Translations under genes and position numbers: made by a program
NCBI GenBank assembly: GCA_947441615.1
Contig: CANEUH010000013.1
Span: 1 to 64,000, forward strand
Origin: Bacteriovoracaceae bacterium
Lineage (GTDB): Bacteria; Bdellovibrionota; Bacteriovoracia; Bacteriovoracales; Bacteriovoracaceae
Length of the DNA: 64,000 nucleotides
Reading direction: 5' to 3'
Notes under the pieces: generated by a model
Database searches by the model: none
The model's input: only the letters and a program-made list of their open reading frames with translations
What the model was told of the DNA's origin: nothing
Part shown: positions 17,363 through 26,202 of the stretch, one piece after another
Numbering within the stretch: the stretch's first letter is position 1
How the letters are laid out: each line of letters starts with the position of its first letter

Positions 17363-17856
17363 AAGTTATATTGAATAAGATTGATTTGGAGAGGGGGTAT
17401 TGAGCTCCCTCTTTTTTTGCCACCAAGGGAGAACGCTCCACCATTAAATTTTTCCTGAATGACTCTAAAGCGCTCAAAGAAACCGCCATCTCCGGCGCCC
17501 TCTCCACCACCACCTTCACCATCCTGATACTCCTCTCCATAAATATCCGTAGATTCCTGGTAAGGAGAAGAATTATCCTCGTAATTTCCATATTGCTTCT
17601 GGTGATGTGAAACGAGAACATAGGCCCCAAAAAAGATACCTGCATAAAGACCTAAAGACGCTCCTTGAGCAATCGCACGAGGTGAAGCTCCGAAGGCCAT
17701 AGAGGCCGTTCCTAGAAGGGCACCACCACCTGCTCCATAACCGGCCATAGTTAAGAAGGCTTTCGCCTTAGCAGGCATCTCTGCTCTTGCCTCATTAGAA
17801 AAGGTCATCGTTAAAGTGATTAAAAGAACTAAGTAAGAGCAGATTATTTTTCTCAT
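17359..17856 (-). CDS. hypothetical exported protein with glycine-zipper segment
   Basis: 165 residues from the ATG at 17856; a TTG 69 bases upstream is less likely. The signal peptide probably ends at ARA. A Gly/Ala-rich hydrophobic region (GYGAGGGALLGTAS ... GLYAGIFFGAYVLV, about 38-80) forms one or two zipper-like membrane segments, followed by an acidic, Gly-rich low-complexity stretch (~110-130) and a polar tail. Glycine-zipper proteins usually sit in the inner or outer membrane. It overlaps the STAS gene end by 4 bases. Confidence 0.6.
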   Translation of the reverse strand: MRKIICSYLVLLITLTMTFSNEARAEMPAKAKAFLTMAGYGAGGGALLGTASMAFGASPRAIAQGASLGLYAGIFFGAYVLVSHHQKQYGNYEDNSSPYQESTDIYGEEYQDGEGGGGEGAGDGGFFERFRVIQEKFNGGAFSLGGKKRGSSIPPLQINLIQYNF

Positions 17857-17918
17857 ATTAATAAGAGTAATGAATCTTTGAATTTTTGGCAAAATAAACA
17901 GATAACCAACATTTCTAG

Positions 17919-18236
17919 TCAACAAAATGGGCCAAACTCATCATAAATTAGAAGAGTCCTAGAAGGACAACCAAACAAAGAAGAAATAAATTTTTGAGCG
18001 CCAAATAGTCTAAATTTCTGACCTCTTTGAATCATTTCAATTCCCACGACAGAACTTTTAACTTCAGCTATTTCCACGATCCAACCCGTGCTTATTTTTC
18101 TCATCCGCACAAGATCAAGTTGCCCTAGATTTCGACTCCGGAGGAGTTGTTCTGAAATAAGAAGTGGAATCCCTTCTTGATGAAACGTTAAGGAGTGTTG
18201 AATTTCTTTTTTAAGACCGGATGAATTCCTTAACAC
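17919..18236 (-). CDS. YraN/UPF0102-like PD-(D/E)xK domain protein
   Basis: 105 residues if a GTG at 18236 is used; this start lies within the last codons of rnhB (26-base overlap). The core G-Q-L-D-L-V followed by EIAEVKSS reproduces the D...E-x-K catalytic signature of the YraN fold (usually GEIDLI ... FVEVKTR), and a Q/R-rich helix with K-F-R-L follows. Position directly behind rnhB is typical for yraN. The protein is more diverged than most members and slightly short. Start codon uncertain; function of the family unknown. Confidence 0.65.
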   Translation of the reverse strand: MLRNSSGLKKEIQHSLTFHQEGIPLLISEQLLRSRNLGQLDLVRMRKISTGWIVEIAEVKSSVVGIEMIQRGQKFRLFGAQKFISSLFGCPSRTLLIYDEFGPFC

Positions 18237-18909
18237 CTTTAAAGGTCTGCCTGTGGATGGGACTAGGTCCGTGGAGTTCAATCGCCTTTCGGTGCTCTTT
18301 TGTAGGGTAACCCGCATGAGTATTAAATCCATAAACTGGGTAGAGTTTATGCATCTCTTGCATAAATGAATCCCGTTTTTCTTTAGCAAGGATCGATGAG
18401 AGTCCAATGAGAAGAGACTTCATATCTCCCTTCACAATCGGTATCTCCGTCCAAGGAGATTCTTTTATCCCCCATTTGAACTTTTTATTTCCATCAATTA
18501 AAACGGTTGTTGGATGTTTTTTCTTAACTGAAAGTGCTTCAGATGCTTCTCTCATCGCTCTTAGACTTGCCGATAGAATATTTTCTTCATCAATCACTTG
18601 ATGATCCATCTCCCAAGAGACGAAGTGAATTTCAACACCTTGAATATTGATCACCCCAATTTTTCTAAATGGTAGATCACTCACTCCAAGCTTTTTTAGA
18701 ACTTCAATTCTTTTTGATGAAGATAATTTTTTTGAATCTTGAATTCCCACTTTCTTAAGGGCCTTAAGAACCGTCTTTAATTCTTCCTTGGAATGAATGT
18801 CTAAACAAATGGCCCCTGCAACGACAGGTCCACTTAAGGGGCCACGTCCTACTTCATCAGTTGCGATAATGGTGTGTGGAAAGGTTGAAATTAATTTTAA
18901 TTCAAGCAT
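18211..18909 (-). CDS. rnhB: ribonuclease HII
   Basis: 232 residues. Catalytic motifs are DEVGRGPLSGPVVAGA (18-33), DSKKLSSSKR (~58-67), the Asp in VLIDGNKKF (~135) and KGDMKSLLIGLSSILAKEKRD (third acidic residue) in the expected order. It cleaves RNA at RNA-DNA junctions in hybrids, removing misincorporated ribonucleotides. It lies between a beta-barrel gene and the YraN-like gene on the minus strand, in a block that starts with rplS. Confidence 0.95.
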   Translation of the reverse strand: MLELKLISTFPHTIIATDEVGRGPLSGPVVAGAICLDIHSKEELKTVLKALKKVGIQDSKKLSSSKRIEVLKKLGVSDLPFRKIGVINIQGVEIHFVSWEMDHQVIDEENILSASLRAMREASEALSVKKKHPTTVLIDGNKKFKWGIKESPWTEIPIVKGDMKSLLIGLSSILAKEKRDSFMQEMHKLYPVYGFNTHAGYPTKEHRKAIELHGPSPIHRQTFKGVKEFIRS

Positions 18910-18921
18910 GAACTGATTCTA

Positions 18922-19548
18922 TCAAAAAGAGTAACCAAGATTCAATCCAAAGAGCACAAACGTAGGAATTCTATTAAAGGTTTTTAGACTATCCTTGAGA
19001 TCATTTCTGTCGGCACTATCGGCAACATCATTCAATGAATTGTCATCAATTTTGGTGGTCACAAGTGGGTAGTTAATACGGATCCAATCAACTCCAAAAG
19101 TTATTCCATTAGACCACTGCCAGCGGTTCCCTAGACCAGCAGTGACTCCTAGATTTTCAGCACTAAATCCAGTTGAAATTTTATTTCCCAGAGTATCTAG
19201 ATAATCATTTCCAAGCTTGGCACTAAAGCGGCTATAAACTCCACCAAACGAGAAATGAAAAGAATTTGAAACATAGTAACGTGCTTGAAGAGTGGAGCGG
19301 CCCTCGCTTATTTCCCCAAGTTCAATTCCAACAAAAGAGGTACTGAAAGAGGCCCAAGAATATTCACCTTCAAGAGACCATTTATCATTAAAAATATAGG
19401 TGTAACTTCCAGTGTATTTCGATGGAATCCAAGTCGTGATGATCTGATTCCCTAGCATGAGTGTATTTTTTGAGTTGGAGCGATTTTCTTTAGTGGATTG
19501 CGCCCAAAGAGAAGCGGAAAAAAATAAAAAAAGAAGAGTCCATTTCAT
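18922..19548 (-). CDS. small outer-membrane beta-barrel protein
   Basis: 208 residues with a signal peptide (LLFLFFSASLWAQ) and about eight amphipathic strands ending in a C-terminal Phe (LGYSF), the usual Bam signal. An OmpW/OmpA-like 8-strand barrel fits the size; one extracellular loop is acidic (about 160-185, DDNSLNDVADSADRND). It is inserted between rplS and rnhB, which normally adjoin, but it lies beyond the rplS terminator and so must have its own promoter or be read through. Confidence 0.65.
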   Translation of the reverse strand: MKWTLLFLFFSASLWAQSTKENRSNSKNTLMLGNQIITTWIPSKYTGSYTYIFNDKWSLEGEYSWASFSTSFVGIELGEISEGRSTLQARYYVSNSFHFSFGGVYSRFSAKLGNDYLDTLGNKISTGFSAENLGVTAGLGNRWQWSNGITFGVDWIRINYPLVTTKIDDNSLNDVADSADRNDLKDSLKTFNRIPTFVLFGLNLGYSF

Positions 19549-19558
19549 AAACTAAATC

Positions 19559-19590
19559 CAAAAAAAAAGGGGTCCAAAACTGGACCCCTT
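19559..19590 (-). terminator. intrinsic terminator after rplS
   Basis: AAGGGGTCCA and TGGACCCCTT form a perfect 10-bp stem with a 4-nt loop (19567-19590). On the minus strand it is followed by eight or nine U. It lies 21 bases after the rplS stop and just before the beta-barrel gene start. Confidence 0.95.
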
Positions 19591-19611
19591 CGAAGTGTAA
19601 AACGTTAATGA

Positions 19612-19971
19612 TTAACGAGAGTAATCAATAGCTACGCGAGCTGCTTTACCTGTTCTTTCACGTAAGTAGTTGTGTTTAGCGCGACGAGATTTACCTTTAG
19701 AGATAATCTTCACACCTTCAACTGCTGGTGAATGGAATGGGAATACACGCTCAACGCCAACGCCGTCAGAAATCTTACGAACGCGGAAGTGACCATTCAT
19801 TTGACCAGGGCTTTTCATAGCAATGCATGTGCCTTGGTAAACCTGAATACGAGTCTTCTCGCCTTCTTTGATTCGAACAGCTACTTCAACAGTGTCACCT
19901 GTTTTGAAAGCTTCAAACTTAGAAGAATTCTGGTTTGCATACTTCTTCTCAACAACATCAATCAAATTCAT
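19612..19971 (-). CDS. rplS: 50S ribosomal protein L19
   Basis: 119 residues, standard size. Recognisable throughout: NLIDVVEKKY start, FKTGDTVEVAVRIKEGEKTRIQ, GTCIA, the FRVRKISDGVGVERVFPFHSP block and the basic GKSRRAKHNYLRERTGKAAR end. It sits at the 30S-50S interface. GAGAGGG lies 6 bases upstream of the ATG. In most genomes it directly follows trmD; here trmD is about 16 kb away on the same strand. Confidence 0.98.
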   Translation of the reverse strand: MNLIDVVEKKYANQNSSKFEAFKTGDTVEVAVRIKEGEKTRIQVYQGTCIAMKSPGQMNGHFRVRKISDGVGVERVFPFHSPAVEGVKIISKGKSRRAKHNYLRERTGKAARVAIDYSR

Positions 19972-20057
19972 AAAACCCTCTCAAACGAGACTTCCTTAAA
20001 TCAACTTATAGACTTCAATTGAGTCATGTGATCAGAGGGAAGGAAAAAATTAAAGGA

Positions 20058-20633
20058 TCAGAGGCTCCTGGCCAGTCGGTCACAATAAATTGCAACTGCT
20101 GAGCGAACAGACAGATGATTATATCCGTCATCTGCTATGCCAAAAATAGGCTCTAGCCGAAAATCGGCCTGTTCAACAACCGGAGCGGTTAATCCCCATC
20201 CTGTACCAAATAACAAGAACATAGGTGTACCGTCAACGCTTATCTTCTGGATAAGCTCTTTTTCTTTTCCATCGTAACTCTCAAAATTCGCCCCCGTCAC
20301 AACAACGCAGGGCTTCTTCCCTTCTATCTCCGTAATTTTCTTAATCGCATCTTGAATGGAGTCAATAACCTCCGCTTCAGCTAAGGCATTCCTTCGGTCA
20401 GGATTGTAGATGAGTCCCGAGTCCGCTTCCCAAAAGCCCAGGATCTTTTTCACCATCGCCTGCTGGTTCTTAATCGGGGTCACAATAAAGTATTTTTTAA
20501 AGCCAAAAGTTCTCGCAGAGCGAGCGATATCGTGAATGTCTAAGTTTGTGACAGAGGTGGTGATCTCACTCCCGTCTTTAGACTTAATTGGTCCGTGAAC
20601 TAAACCTATGTAACAAGGAACAGGAAAAGGCAT
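20058..20633 (-). CDS. SPOUT RNA methyltransferase (Methyltrn_RNA_4 type)
   Basis: 191 residues from the ATG at 20633, which gives the family-like start PCYIGLVHGPIKSKDGSEIT; an ORF extension to 20720 would run into the opposite promoter. Family signatures are TNLDIHDIARSARTFG (~30-45), a mid LLFGTGWGL and the C-terminal GYNHLSVRSAVAIYCDRL, the knotted SAM-binding region. Proteins of this family are predicted to methylate RNA and in Deltaproteobacteria are encoded between trmD and rplS; here the rplS side is kept. Substrate unknown. Confidence 0.85.
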   Translation of the reverse strand: MPFPVPCYIGLVHGPIKSKDGSEITTSVTNLDIHDIARSARTFGFKKYFIVTPIKNQQAMVKKILGFWEADSGLIYNPDRRNALAEAEVIDSIQDAIKKITEIEGKKPCVVVTGANFESYDGKEKELIQKISVDGTPMFLLFGTGWGLTAPVVEQADFRLEPIFGIADDGYNHLSVRSAVAIYCDRLARSL

Positions 20634-20703
20634 ACGTATCCATTTGAAATGAAGAAAGCATTTGAATAGCTTGGGAGTATGCAAAATGTCTAGGAAAATC
20701 GGC

Positions 20704-20732
20704 CTTATTACGCTTTCCAATAAGGGTATAAT
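20704..20732 (+). promoter_or_regulatory. promoter of the menaquinone operon
   Basis: A perfect TATAAT (20727-20732) is preceded 17 bp upstream by the weak -35-like CTTATT (20704-20709). The start site would be near 20739, leaving a leader of about 40 bases before the first gene. It is the only promoter-like element seen before the ten tightly packed genes. Confidence 0.5.
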
Positions 20733-20779
20733 CAGTTACAAAAAGGGACTCTAAAACCACCCTGCAAGGTTAACCATTT

Positions 20780-21547
20780 ATGGAAACAAACCCACTGAAT
20801 TTTCGCTCAAACGAATTATTCCTGATTGCTGGCCCCTGTGCCGTCGAATCAGAGAATCAGTTAAAGGCGATCCTCACAAGTGAAAACCGCCCTACTCTAA
20901 TTCGTGGTGGGATTCACAAGATGAGAACCAATGCAAAGTCTTTCCAAGGCATGGGGGATGAGGGAATTGAAATCGTAAAAAAATTAAAAAAAGAAATTCC
21001 CTTTGATTTTATCACTGAAGTGACTGATGCTCGCCAAATTGAGGCGCTCCTACCGACCACATCCGTTTTTCAAGTGGGTGCTAGGAACATGTATAACTAC
21101 GAGCTTTTAAAAGAGCTCTCTCGCTACAACCGTCCTGTGATTTTAAAGCGTGCTTTTAGTGCCACGATTTCTGAGTGGCTTGGTGCTGCTGAGTATTTAT
21201 TTAACTTAGGTGAAAAAAATATTATTTTGTGTGAGCGCGGTGTTCGCTCGTTTGATAATAAACTAAGAAACCTTCTTGATTTAGGTTCTGTGATTTATCT
21301 TAAGAAACATACTCCTTTTAAAATCATCGTGGATCCTTCTCACAGTATGGGACTCACTCCTTACGTGGCGGATGCGGCCTATGCTGCGGTGGCGGCTGGA
21401 GCAGATGGACTTATTGTTGAAGTTCACCCAGAGCCCGCTTGTGCTCTCTCTGACGGTCAGCAGGCACTCAATATCCAGCAGTTTAATGAGATGGTTAAAA
21501 AACTAAAACAACTCGCTCCCGTGTTTCATAAAGAATTGAGGTTATAG
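20780..21547 (+). CDS. 3-deoxy-7-phosphoheptulonate (DAHP) synthase, type I-beta
   Basis: 255 residues, short form without a regulatory domain. The metal ligands are present: Cys in AGPCAVES (18-25), His in DPSHSMG, Glu in VEVHPEP and Asp in ALSDGQQ. VGARNMYNYELL, the ILKRAFSAT stretch and ILCERGVRSFD also match. The PEP-binding KPRTS motif is changed to KMRTN (~48-52), keeping Lys, Arg and Thr. It makes the first shikimate intermediate and so feeds chorismate into the menaquinone genes that follow 2 bases downstream. Confidence 0.88.
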   Translation: METNPLNFRSNELFLIAGPCAVESENQLKAILTSENRPTLIRGGIHKMRTNAKSFQGMGDEGIEIVKKLKKEIPFDFITEVTDARQIEALLPTTSVFQVGARNMYNYELLKELSRYNRPVILKRAFSATISEWLGAAEYLFNLGEKNIILCERGVRSFDNKLRNLLDLGSVIYLKKHTPFKIIVDPSHSMGLTPYVADAAYAAVAAGADGLIVEVHPEPACALSDGQQALNIQQFNEMVKKLKQLAPVFHKELRL

Positions 21548-21549
21548 TT

Positions 21550-22224
21550 ATGGCAAAAGCAGATTTTGTTCGAGTCATGTTTAATGATATTGCCCATAAG
21601 TATGATCTCTTGAATGATGTTTTATCTGTTGGGACTCATAGGCTTTGGAAAAAAGCTTTCATCAAGTTTGCTTTAAAGCAAAATCCTAAAACAGCTCTTG
21701 ATTGCGCTACGGGAACTGGAGACATTGCTTTTAAACTTAAAGAATCTTGCTCTGGGCAAGTGGTGGGAATTGATTTTTCTCAAGGCATGATTGATTTTGC
21801 ACTTGAGAGAGCAAAAGTGAATCCACTTCCTGTGGAATTTAAAGTCGCGGACATTCAAAAGCTTCCCTTCTCTGATAAGGCGTTTGATATCACCACCATC
21901 TCCTTTGGTATTAGAAACGTTGAGAATCTTGATCTCGGTTTAAAGGAGTTGGGGCGAGTTTCAAATGGGGTTTATATTTTAGAATTTGGTCAGCCAAAAA
22001 ACTCTTTTTTTAAAACGCTCTATTTTGGGATGCTTAAAATGTACGTTCCTCTTTTTGGACTTATTTCAAAAAGAAAAGATGCCTACGAATATCTCATCGC
22101 GTCCTCTGAAGCTTTTCCTTCTGCTGAAAAATTCGTGGATATCATGAAAAATAATATGACCTTCAAAAACTATGGCTATAAACCTGTTTTTGGTGGAATC
22201 GCCTACATCTACTACGCTAACTAG
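21550..22224 (+). CDS. menG: demethylmenaquinone methyltransferase
   Basis: 224 residues. SAM-binding GTGTGD region (CATGTGDIAFKL, ~52-63), VGIDFSQGM and the UbiE/MenG family motifs YDLLNDVLS (~17-25), RNVENLDLGLKE and LEFGQPKN are clear. It performs the last C-methylation of menaquinone (and of ubiquinone in organisms that make it; no ubi genes are seen here). Second gene of the operon, 2 bases after DAHP synthase and 8 before menB. Confidence 0.92.
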   Translation: MAKADFVRVMFNDIAHKYDLLNDVLSVGTHRLWKKAFIKFALKQNPKTALDCATGTGDIAFKLKESCSGQVVGIDFSQGMIDFALERAKVNPLPVEFKVADIQKLPFSDKAFDITTISFGIRNVENLDLGLKELGRVSNGVYILEFGQPKNSFFKTLYFGMLKMYVPLFGLISKRKDAYEYLIASSEAFPSAEKFVDIMKNNMTFKNYGYKPVFGGIAYIYYAN

Positions 22225-22232
22225 AGGCCACT

Positions 22233-23123
22233 ATGATTTCTCCTCTCTTTGACCCCAATGAATGGAATGAAGTAACGGATTTGAAGTTTCAAGACATTAC
22301 TTTTCATAAAGCTAAACACACCGGTGCCGTAAGAATTGCCTTTAATCGCCCTGATTTAAGAAATGCCTTTAGGCCTCAAACGGTGGATGAACTCTTAAAC
22401 GCTCTTGAGTGGTCCCATCGCCAAAATGATGTGGGTGCCATTCTTCTCACTGGAAATGGGCCTTCCTCAAAAGACGGAGGCTGGGCCTTCTGCTCTGGTG
22501 GAGATCAAAGTGTCAGAGGAAAATCAGGTTACGAATATAAAGATAATAAACCAGGTATGCCGACGGCCCACGGGCGCCTTCATATTCTCGAAGTTCAGCG
22601 CATGATCCGCTTCATGCCAAAAGTCGTGATTGCTCTTGTTCCAGGTTGGGCCGTGGGTGGTGGACACTCCCTTCACGTGGTGTGTGACATGACTATTGCT
22701 TCAAAGGAGCACGCTCAGTTCATGCAAACTGACGCCAGGGTCGCAAGTTTTGATGGTGGCTTTGGTTCCGCGTATCTAGCTCGTCAGGTGGGACAAAAAA
22801 GAGCGAGAGAAGTCTTTTTCTTAGAAGAAAAATATACCGCACAAGAGGCCTATGAAATGGGCATGGTGAATAAAGTTGTCACTCACATGGATTTAGAAAA
22901 AACTGGTCTAGAGTGGGCAAAAAAGATTTGCAGTAAATCTCCAACGGCCATCAGGATGCTTAAATTTGGATTTAATCTTATTGATGATGGACTCGTGGGC
23001 CAGCAGGTTTTTGCTGGTGAGGCGACACGTCTTGCTTACGGGACAGAAGAAGCCCAAGAAGGAAGAAATTCCTTTTTAGAAAAGCGCCAAGCGGAATTTG
23101 AGACATTTCCCTGGATGTACTAA
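22233..23123 (+). CDS. menB: 1,4-dihydroxy-2-naphthoyl-CoA synthase
   Basis: 296 residues, crotonase fold of normal MenB length. The CoA/oxyanion segments are FCSGGDQSVRG (~87-97) and WAVGGGHSLHVVCDM (~138-152), with the MenB hallmark DGGFGSAYLARQVG and YTAQEAYEMGMVNKVV. The C terminus ends in ETFPWMY as in other MenB. It closes the naphthoate ring of o-succinylbenzoyl-CoA. The next gene begins immediately after its stop codon. Confidence 0.96.
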   Translation: MISPLFDPNEWNEVTDLKFQDITFHKAKHTGAVRIAFNRPDLRNAFRPQTVDELLNALEWSHRQNDVGAILLTGNGPSSKDGGWAFCSGGDQSVRGKSGYEYKDNKPGMPTAHGRLHILEVQRMIRFMPKVVIALVPGWAVGGGHSLHVVCDMTIASKEHAQFMQTDARVASFDGGFGSAYLARQVGQKRAREVFFLEEKYTAQEAYEMGMVNKVVTHMDLEKTGLEWAKKICSKSPTAIRMLKFGFNLIDDGLVGQQVFAGEATRLAYGTEEAQEGRNSFLEKRQAEFETFPWMY

Positions 23124-24185
23124 ATGAGTGGATCCATTTCTCTTTTAGATGAATGGATGGACCAGAGTTTTTGGACTCAAGGGGCCTTCATGACTTCACC
23201 AGATGAAGAGTGGGTCATCTTAGGTAAAGGTGGGGAAAGAGGGATCACGGAAGTTATGATTGAAGGAGATCATCCCGTTTTTTACTTAAAGGATTTTTTT
23301 CAAAACTCCTTTGTGACTTATACTCCCACTCATACTCTTAAAGTCTCACGTGGGCATCTTGTTAACTGGCTTCAAGAAAAAAGTATCCCCGACGCTCACT
23401 TTTCCCCCGTTTCAAATGATGATGATCTTTATCAAAAAGATTTTTTAACGTTAAAGCATCACCTTAAAAACAATCTAGAAAAAGTGGTCTTAATCTCACG
23501 AGAGAGCTTTGAAGCCTTCGAAGGTGAGAGTTCCATTAAGCTTCTGTTTAAAAAAGCCTTTCTTTTTGGAGCGGGTCTCCCCTACGGGATTTGGGATAAG
23601 CACACTGGGATGATGGGAAGTACTCCGGAAGTGTTATTTGAAATTAAAGATGATGAACTTCAGACGTTTGCTCTGGCCGGTACCTCAAAAAAAGGACTCG
23701 AGAGCGAGCTTCTACATTCAAAAAAAGATCTTCATGAGCATAATCTTGTGATTCGGGACATTGTCGAGAAAATCTCTTCTTTTACTCAAGACGTGAAGGT
23801 TTTCACGACTGAAATTTACCCCTTTAAAAATTTAATTCACTTAAAAACCCAGATTTTAGGAAAGATTCATTCCACAAATTATACGGATCTTATTTGCACA
23901 CTCTCTCCCACTGCGGCCCTAGGTGGATACCCAAAAAAAGAATCAAAAGAGTTTCTTCTGGGTTCAAGTTATTTTGATAAGTATCCCGTTCGCTACTTTG
24001 GATCGGCCTTTGGGGTCATGACAAAAGAGACGAAGGCGTTTCTCGTGGCGATTAGAAACGTTCAGTGGAAGGAGTCAGAGCTCTTTATTGAATCCGGAGG
24101 CGGAGTCGTGAGTGAGTCGGATTTTAGTAAAGAACTTGAAGAAATTCATTTAAAGCGAAACACCATTAGAAAGCACTACCTATGA
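23124..24185 (+). CDS. menF: isochorismate synthase
   Basis: 353 residues, chorismate-binding fold. The C-terminal core has STPEVLFEI, FALAGTSKKG, HLKTQI, LSPTAALGGYPK and the final VAIRNVQW ... FIESGGGVVSESD with the Mg-binding Glu residues. The N-terminal half is weakly conserved, as usual. MenF is preferred over PabB or TrpE because of the surrounding men genes. It converts chorismate to isochorismate, the committing step. Starts at the base after the menB stop and overlaps menD by 4 bases. Confidence 0.9.
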   Translation: MSGSISLLDEWMDQSFWTQGAFMTSPDEEWVILGKGGERGITEVMIEGDHPVFYLKDFFQNSFVTYTPTHTLKVSRGHLVNWLQEKSIPDAHFSPVSNDDDLYQKDFLTLKHHLKNNLEKVVLISRESFEAFEGESSIKLLFKKAFLFGAGLPYGIWDKHTGMMGSTPEVLFEIKDDELQTFALAGTSKKGLESELLHSKKDLHEHNLVIRDIVEKISSFTQDVKVFTTEIYPFKNLIHLKTQILGKIHSTNYTDLICTLSPTAALGGYPKKESKEFLLGSSYFDKYPVRYFGSAFGVMTKETKAFLVAIRNVQWKESELFIESGGGVVSESDFSKELEEIHLKRNTIRKHYL

Positions 24186-25585
24186 AGATGAATCTCTCTC
24201 GAATTTATTTTTGCACTGGAGCTAGAAACCATGATCTTTTAAAGGTCATGGAAAATATTCCGACCTATTTTGAATACGACGAAAGGGTCGCAAGTTTCAA
24301 GGCCCTGGGTTTTTCGAAAGTGAGTTCTGCTCCTGTCGCGATTTGTACCACCAGTGGAACAGCGGTCTCTGAGACGGTCTCCGCGATGCTTGAGGCCTAT
24401 TATTCGGAAGCCCCACTTGTTCTTATTACGGGAGATCGCCCAAAAAAACTTCACGGCACGGGCTCCCCTCAGACAGTTGACCATGAGTTATTAACGAGAG
24501 GTGTGAGACGCGACTATGTTGAAATTTCTCTAAAGGATCTCGGCTCCTTAACTCTAGAGGGACTTAAGTTTCCAGTTCACATCAATGTTTTAGTGGATGA
24601 CACCATCCCTCATGAATTTAAAACTCTGCGCCATGACTCCATGGATGGATTTAAGTCTTTTATCCAAAAATTCTCTCGTCCTCTTTTTCTTTTCTCCCAC
24701 GAGCACACGTCGATGAGGGACTTTGTTCATAAATTTTCAGAACAAGAACTTCCCTTTTACGCAGAATCCTTAAGTGGCGGAAGAGAATTATCCTCAATTA
24801 AAACGGAAAAAATGCTTCTCTCTTTATTTAAGCGAGGTGAGTTTGATTCCATTATTAAAGTGGGACACACTCCACTCTCAAAACTCTGGAGGCTTTTAGA
24901 AAAAACTCCACTTCCGGTTTTTAGTTTCGACTCGAGGGGGCTATCAGGGCTTTCTTACGGGGAGATTCTCCCTTGGGGTTCCAAGGAGCTACTTTCTTCG
25001 AGTGAATTTTGGAAGACACTTGAAGAGCTTAAAAAAAGAGACTTCTCTGGCCATGATAAAAAAGAATTACATGAGCTTATTGTAAAATATCCACAGAGTG
25101 AGATCTCACTCTTTTCTCAGCTTCAGGATCATTTTTTAGAGGATGACTCCATCTATCTAGGAAACTCTCTTGTGATTCGGTTTTTTGAACTGACTCAAAA
25201 GAAGAAATTCCGCCTTTATGGAAACCGTGGTGTGAATGGAATTGATGGGCAACTCTCCTCAGCGATGGGAGTCGCGAGTGGAGTCAAAAATAAAGTCTAT
25301 GCAATCTTAGGTGACGTCACGACGTTTTATGATTTATCAAGTCTCATTCAAATGCCAGAGAACTTAAGGCTTATTATTATTAATAATAAGGGTGGAAGAA
25401 TTTTTGATATGCTTAACCTTGATAAGAGAATTGTTCTAGAGCACGACAATAACTTTAAAAAAATCACTGAGGGCATGGGGCTTACTTATAGCTCGGATAT
25501 CACAAAATTTGGTGAGGTCCAGGTTCTTGAGCTCTTCCCTGATCCAAAAGAAACTCAAAGCTTTTTAGAGGAGTGGAACACGTGA
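24182..25585 (+). CDS. menD: SEPHCHC synthase MenD, compact form
   Basis: 467 residues, roughly 80-100 shorter than typical MenD. The ThDP-enzyme core is kept: EYDERVASFKALGFSK (~33-48) with the catalytic Glu region, CTTSGTAVSETV, APLVLITGDRPKKLHGTGSPQTVDH, and the C-terminal NRGVNGIDGQLSSAMG and GDVTTFYDL with the metal-binding GDV...N segment (IINNKGG). The N terminus lacks the usual first helix and the middle domain is reduced. It joins isochorismate and 2-oxoglutarate. Overlaps menF (ATGA) and menH (GTGA). Confidence 0.9.
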   Translation: MKMNLSRIYFCTGARNHDLLKVMENIPTYFEYDERVASFKALGFSKVSSAPVAICTTSGTAVSETVSAMLEAYYSEAPLVLITGDRPKKLHGTGSPQTVDHELLTRGVRRDYVEISLKDLGSLTLEGLKFPVHINVLVDDTIPHEFKTLRHDSMDGFKSFIQKFSRPLFLFSHEHTSMRDFVHKFSEQELPFYAESLSGGRELSSIKTEKMLLSLFKRGEFDSIIKVGHTPLSKLWRLLEKTPLPVFSFDSRGLSGLSYGEILPWGSKELLSSSEFWKTLEELKKRDFSGHDKKELHELIVKYPQSEISLFSQLQDHFLEDDSIYLGNSLVIRFFELTQKKKFRLYGNRGVNGIDGQLSSAMGVASGVKNKVYAILGDVTTFYDLSSLIQMPENLRLIIINNKGGRIFDMLNLDKRIVLEHDNNFKKITEGMGLTYSSDITKFGEVQVLELFPDPKETQSFLEEWNT

Positions 25586-26202
25586 TTCATGTTTTTCATG
25601 GCTTTTTGGGTTCACCGGAGGATTTTTCTTTTCTTCGCTCCGATGGGGTGACTCTTCATGATCTCACTAACCTGAAGTCAATTGAGATTCATCCAGAAGA
25701 CACTCTCGTGGGTTACTCCATGGGGGGAAGAGTGTGTTTGGAGTTAGCATCTCGTGTTCATTTTCAGATTAAAAAATTAGTTCTTCTAAACGCTCACCCA
25801 GGACTAGAGGAAGAGGAAAAAGAGAATAGAGCTCGGTTTGAAGAAAGTGTCCTGAATAAATTAAAAAAACTTTCAAAAGAAGAATTTCTCTCCTGGTGGA
25901 ATGATCTTCCCCTTTTCTCATTTGATAAACCCATTAACCCCTCGGATGACATTTATTCCAAGGCCCATGATTTATTTCAAAAGTATAAGTTATCTCAGCA
26001 AAAAAATTACCTCCCCGAATTGATTAAGCATAAAGAGAAGATTCTAATGATCCTGGGTCTATTTGATGAGAAGTACATGGATCTAGGAAGTGAGATCTTT
26101 ATCCCCGAGGGATTTAGAGTTAAGGGCATTCCCGGAGGCCATAGGTTATTTCAGTACCAAAGTGAATTATTAAAAGTCCTCAAAGAGGAAGGTATTCTGT
26201 GA
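25582..26202 (+). CDS. menH: SHCHC synthase-type alpha/beta hydrolase
   Basis: 206 residues from the GTG at 25582, which has GAGGAG 8 bases before it and overlaps the menD stop; a GTG 9 bases earlier lacks spacing. HGFLGSPEDF oxyanion loop (6-15), nucleophile Ser in GYSMGGR and a C-terminal catalytic His (GGHRLF) fit MenH, as does the position between menD and menA. It eliminates pyruvate to form SHCHC. Overlaps menA by 4 bases. Confidence 0.85.
   Translation: MIHVFHGFLGSPEDFSFLRSDGVTLHDLTNLKSIEIHPEDTLVGYSMGGRVCLELASRVHFQIKKLVLLNAHPGLEEEEKENRARFEESVLNKLKKLSKEEFLSWWNDLPLFSFDKPINPSDDIYSKAHDLFQKYKLSQQKNYLPELIKHKEKILMILGLFDEKYMDLGSEIFIPEGFRVKGIPGGHRLFQYQSELLKVLKEEGIL

Noticed and set aside
20634-20720. 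N-terminal extension of the SPOUT methyltransferase
   Set aside because: The family starts at the equivalent of 20633, and the extra residues are unlike it and would abut the opposite promoter.
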